DNA from: SYFY01 sp041752315 | GTDB lineage: Bacteria > Pseudomonadota > Gammaproteobacteria > Pseudomonadales > Azotimanducaceae | Direction: 5' to 3' | NCBI GenBank assembly: GCA_041752315.1 | Contig: JBGSHJ010000021.1 | Span: forward strand, 62,001 to 126,000 | DNA: 64,000 bases | Shown: positions 60,823 through 64,000 of the stretch, piece by piece | Position numbering within the stretch: the first letter of the stretch is position 1 | Layout: the number at the start of each line of letters is the position of its first letter | Notes under the pieces: model-generated | What the model was told of the DNA's origin: nothing | Database searches by the model: none | What the model saw: only the letters and a program-made list of their open reading frames with translations | Program-made: the position numbers and the translations under genes

Positions 60823-62529
60823 ATGCACGATCTCATCATCAAGGGCGGCACGGTCATCGATGGGTCCGGGGACGCTCCCCGTACCGCTGATATCGCGATC
60901 TCGGGCCAACGCATTGTGGAGGTCGGGAAGATCTCGGGTTCCGCAAGAACCACCATCAACGCCGCCGGTGCGCTGGTCACTCCGGGCTGGGTCGACGTGC
61001 ACACACATTACGATGGCCAGGCGACCTGGGATCCGGTGTTGGCTCCGTCGAGCTGGCATGGTGTGACAACTGCAGTGATGGGCAACTGCGGTGTCGGATT
61101 TGCGCCGGTTCGCCCGGATGCGCACCAGTTCCTGATCGAGCTGATGGAAGGTGTTGAAGATATTCCAGGCGCTGCACTTGCCGAAGGGATCGATTGGCAA
61201 TGGGAGTCATTCGCAGAGTATCTCGATGCGCTGGATCGCAAACCTCGCACCATTGATGTAGGTACCCAGGTTCCACATGGCTCCGTGCGGGCTTATGTCA
61301 TGGGTGAGCGCTGCAATGACCGTGATGTCAAGCCAACCGCTGCGGAACTCCAGGCGATGCAGGACGAAGTACGCAAGGGCATGCTGGCCGGAGCTCTCGG
61401 CTTTTCCAGTTCGCGTACCTGGCTGCATACGGACAGAAAAGGTGTGCACGTACCTGGTACGTTCGCCGGTGGAGACGAGATGCTCGCGCTCGGCCTGGCG
61501 ATGAAAGGGCTCAAGCACGGTGTGTTCGAACTCGTGTCGGATCACCTCGGTGGCGATGACGAGTGGGCATGGGTCAAGTCCTTCATCAAACAAACCGGTC
61601 GACCTGTCACGCTGGTTGCTACCTCGGCAGCGGCCTACGAAGGCAACAAGATGTACCACATCGCGGAAGATGCACGCCGTGAAGGTTTTGAAGTCAGGCC
61701 ACAAATGGCCGGGCGTCCCACCGGTGTGCTGCACGGTCTGCAGTCGAGTTTCCATGTTTTTGTCAGGCATCCGACCTTCCAGAGTGAACTTGCGGACCTG
61801 CCGCTGGCTGCCAGGGTTGCACGCATGCGCCAGCCGGATATGCGAGCAAGAATCCTGGGCGAAACGAGCGGTATAGGAATGACCATGCTGGGCGTGCCGC
61901 TTGACCAGCTGCTGTGGCAGGTTTTCCCGCTGGGTGACAAACCCAACTACGAGCCGGATCGTGAAGACAGTGTGGCGGGGATTGCCGCCAGTCAGGGCAG
62001 AACCGGCTTCGAAGTGATGTACGATCTGCTGCTCGAGCATGATGGCCGCGAGTTGTTCTATCAACCGCTGGGCGGGTACCACACCTACAACTTCGATAAC
62101 TTCCGCACATCCATGGAGCATCCAAACGTGTTGTTTGGCTTGTCAGACGGTGGTGCACACTGTGGTGTCATTGCCGATGCCGGCATGGCTACCTTCATCA
62201 TGACGCATTGGGGACGTGATCGAACCAAGGGGGAGCGCATGCCCCTCGAGTTCCTCGTCCGCAAACTGTCGCGTGATACGGCACTTGCTTATGGCCTGGA
62301 TGATCGTGGCTTGCTGGCACCGGGGAAACTGGCAGATATCAATATCATCGACTTCGAAAGACTTCAGTTGGCCCGACCGGAGGCGATTCATGATCTGCCT
62401 GCGGGTGGTCGAAGACTGGTGCAGCGTGTTGAGGGTTATCAACACATCATCAAGCGTGGTCAGCCCATCTTCATGAACGGGGAACACACGGGTGAGCTCC
62501 CCGGGCAACTCGTTCGTGGTGGTCGATAG
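60823..62529 (+). CDS. D-aminoacylase-type amidohydrolase
   Basis: The 568-residue protein is an amidohydrolase of the N-acyl-D-amino-acid deacylase group. MHDLIIKGGTVIDGSGDAPRTADI starts the composite domain; GWVDVHTHYDGQATWDP is the metal-binding HxH; the bridging Cys/Glu region MGNCGVGFAPVRP and the late FGLSDGGAHCGVI metal Asp follow. ATG 60823 matches homologues, with AGAGGG upstream. It hydrolyses N-acyl amino acids or related amides; the natural substrate is unknown. The amidase next to it may act on related compounds. Confidence 0.88.
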   Translation: MHDLIIKGGTVIDGSGDAPRTADIAISGQRIVEVGKISGSARTTINAAGALVTPGWVDVHTHYDGQATWDPVLAPSSWHGVTTAVMGNCGVGFAPVRPDAHQFLIELMEGVEDIPGAALAEGIDWQWESFAEYLDALDRKPRTIDVGTQVPHGSVRAYVMGERCNDRDVKPTAAELQAMQDEVRKGMLAGALGFSSSRTWLHTDRKGVHVPGTFAGGDEMLALGLAMKGLKHGVFELVSDHLGGDDEWAWVKSFIKQTGRPVTLVATSAAAYEGNKMYHIAEDARREGFEVRPQMAGRPTGVLHGLQSSFHVFVRHPTFQSELADLPLAARVARMRQPDMRARILGETSGIGMTMLGVPLDQLLWQVFPLGDKPNYEPDREDSVAGIAASQGRTGFEVMYDLLLEHDGRELFYQPLGGYHTYNFDNFRTSMEHPNVLFGLSDGGAHCGVIADAGMATFIMTHWGRDRTKGERMPLEFLVRKLSRDTALAYGLDDRGLLAPGKLADINIIDFERLQLARPEAIHDLPAGGRRLVQRVEGYQHIIKRGQPIFMNGEHTGELPGQLVRGGR

Positions 62530-62551
62530 GCTGCCGGTCAGGCTCCGTCTG

Positions 62552-63988
62552 TCAGGAAAAGGCGGGCGGCGGGGTGAAGCGAAAGCCCTGCCGCTCCAAC
62601 TCCTGTGCTACATGAATGGTCAGGCGATCGTCCCAGGTGTCGCCGATGATCTGCACACCAATCGGTAGACCATCGCTGTCAGGGCCAGTGGGTATCACTG
62701 TCGATGGCAGTCGGGATATCCCGGTCAACCCAGCCCAGAAGATCTGGTCCATGTAGGAATATGGAACTCCATCCACATTGAGCACCCGAGACATCTGTTC
62801 GCTGTGATCGTGGGGGAACGCCGGAGTCGGGGTCTGTGGCGCGAGCACGATGTCGTAGCTTGCGAAAAACTCATGCCATGCCCAGCGCAGGTAGTCGCGC
62901 TGATTGTTGTAACTCAGCCAGTCGCGATGTGTGAGCGTCGAGAAGCGGGGGAGTTGGCTGGCAGGGTCGTTGGCGCCAGCCGGTATCTGCGCCGCAACCT
63001 GTTGCATCTCGGCATATTCAGAGTCCTGGAGGCCGGACGCCATGATTGACCACAGCAACGCGGAGTACACGTCATGGCTTTGTTTGGTACTGATTTTTGG
63101 TCGAGCCTCGTAGTTCACGATGGCTCCAGACTGCTCGAGCGCATCGGCGACTTTCAGAACGCGCGCCTGGGTTTCCGTGGTAACCGGGCAGATATCATCG
63201 TTTGCCCAGACGGCCACGCGTAGCCTGGCGAGGTCCCGGTAGGGCAGACCCTTGAGTTCATACCGGACACCCTTGTCCAGTGCATCGGGCCCTGCCAGCA
63301 CATCCAACATCAATTCGAGATCGAATGCAGACCTGGCCAGCGGACCCACCACTGCAATGTCGGGTTCTGCGATGGCAGGTGGGAGCGCGTGACCACGAGC
63401 CGGAATGAGACCCCAGGTAGGCTTGTGTCCAAAAACGCCGTTGAAGTGTGCGGGCGTTCGGATGGACCCGCCGATATCCGAACCGATTTCCATGGCAGCG
63501 AAACCTGAGGCAAGCGATGCGGCTGAACCGCCGGACGATCCTCCGGGAGAGCGACTTAGATCCCAGGGATTGTTGGTCTGGCCGTAGATATCGTTGTAAC
63601 TCTGGAAATCCGCCAGATTGAGGGGCACGTTGGTCTTGCCAAAGACAACTGCACCAGCAGCCTGGATTCGCTCGACAACCACGGCGTTGCTACCGGCAAT
63701 GTTGTTGCGAAAAGCCGGTATTCCCCAGGTAGTCGGCGCACCGCTGACGTTGAAAGACTCCTTGATCGTCATCGAGAGGCCGGCCAGGGGCTGCGCGACG
63801 CCAGGCTTTCCCTGGCTGTTGGCGACAAGTTTCCGCGCTCGCTCACGGTCCTGCCACACCAGGGCATTGATCCTGTCGTCGTGGGCGTCGATCTGCGCCA
63901 GATGAGCCTCAAGAAGCTCGGTGGGCGAGTAATCACCCCGCGCCAGGTGTGCAAGGTGCTCGGTTGCTGTGGCAAAAACGTCGATCAT
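62552..63988 (-). CDS. Amidase-signature hydrolase
   Basis: The complete 478-residue protein has the amidase-signature catalytic triad: Lys in LSMTIKESFNVSG, cis-Ser in GGSSGGSAASLASG and the nucleophile Ser in GSDIGGSIRTPAHF. It is related to amidases and fatty-acid amide hydrolase type enzymes rather than GatA, because no gatB/gatC is nearby. It is convergent with the D-aminoacylase-type gene, 22 bases apart. The start ATG lies 13 bases from the window edge, so any upstream context is missing. Confidence 0.88.
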   Translation of the reverse strand: MIDVFATATEHLAHLARGDYSPTELLEAHLAQIDAHDDRINALVWQDRERARKLVANSQGKPGVAQPLAGLSMTIKESFNVSGAPTTWGIPAFRNNIAGSNAVVVERIQAAGAVVFGKTNVPLNLADFQSYNDIYGQTNNPWDLSRSPGGSSGGSAASLASGFAAMEIGSDIGGSIRTPAHFNGVFGHKPTWGLIPARGHALPPAIAEPDIAVVGPLARSAFDLELMLDVLAGPDALDKGVRYELKGLPYRDLARLRVAVWANDDICPVTTETQARVLKVADALEQSGAIVNYEARPKISTKQSHDVYSALLWSIMASGLQDSEYAEMQQVAAQIPAGANDPASQLPRFSTLTHRDWLSYNNQRDYLRWAWHEFFASYDIVLAPQTPTPAFPHDHSEQMSRVLNVDGVPYSYMDQIFWAGLTGISRLPSTVIPTGPDSDGLPIGVQIIGDTWDDRLTIHVAQELERQGFRFTPPPAFS

Positions 63989-64000
63989 TTCCGTATACCT

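Noticed and set aside
1..64000. tRNA or rRNA genes
   Set aside because: No cloverleaf-like T-loop sequences or rRNA stretches were noticed in intergenic gaps.

Overview
This window reads as a chromosomal segment of a moderately GC-rich gammaproteobacterium, probably related to the Pseudomonadales or neighbouring free-living lineages. The main evidence is gene order. The blocks argH | algZ-algR-hemC-hemD-hemX-hemY, rho-trxA | ppx | hemB, rsd-dsbB and cyaA-lptM-lysA-dapF-DUF484-xerC-yigB are typical of Pseudomonas-like and enteric chromosomes. The nudE / yrfG-hslR / pckA neighbourhood resembles the enteric arrangement. I saw no rRNA, tRNA, insertion sequence, prophage or CRISPR array. About 62 protein genes fill nearly all of the sequence, many with GTG or TTG starts and 4-base stop/start overlaps.

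Layout. 1-7.7 kb: a cut-off hypothetical gene, an SDR-like reductase, two alpha/beta hydrolases, the membrane protease HtpX, a coiled-coil/HhH protein, a small Arg-rich protein, a di-haem cytochrome c, alanine racemase and a periplasmic TPR protein. 7.7-16.6 kb: a forward catabolic run of SDR, alanine dehydrogenase, class III (pyruvate-type) transaminase, acetolactate-synthase-like ThDP enzyme and both subunits of a methylcrotonyl-CoA-type carboxylase. 16.7-21.3 kb: cytochrome c5, yifB and ubiK, P-II protein, a SutA-like RNA-polymerase-binding protein and threonine synthase. 21.3-29.4 kb (minus strand): yigB, xerC, DUF484, dapF, lysA, a hidden lptM lipoprotein gene, a short class I adenylate cyclase and argH.

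29.4-40.5 kb: the algZR-type two-component pair with hemCDXY, a flavin-reductase-like gene with an unusual start behind rho, then rho, trxA, ppx and hemB. 40.4-43.4 kb: a TetR regulator facing an ECF sigma / putative anti-sigma / PDZ-protein cassette, with TetR-like palindromes and an ECF-like promoter between them. 43.4-50.2 kb: an aminoglycoside-phosphotransferase-fold kinase, ABC-F factor YheS, an orphan ParA ATPase with a repeat-rich control region, rsd, dsbB, a quinone oxidoreductase and a FliL-like secreted protein. 50.2-56.8 kb: acpH, gshA, pckA, hslR, yrfG, nudE and cysQ. 56.8-64 kb: a 528-base gap holding a LexA-box-like site and a 43-codon membrane-peptide frame, then a STAS-like protein, a PhyH dioxygenase, a ketopantoate-reductase-like enzyme, an FMN split-barrel protein, a small exported protein, a D-aminoacylase-type amidohydrolase and an amidase.

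The stretches most worth a second look are the possible SOS-controlled small membrane protein at 56.94-57.33 kb, the parA control region with two perfect tandem 31-base repeats at 47.25-47.31 kb, the ECF/TetR cassette at 40.4-43.4 kb, and the alanine dehydrogenase-transaminase-ThDP enzyme run at 8.6-12.9 kb. All functions come from reading translated sequences and gene order; no database search was run.
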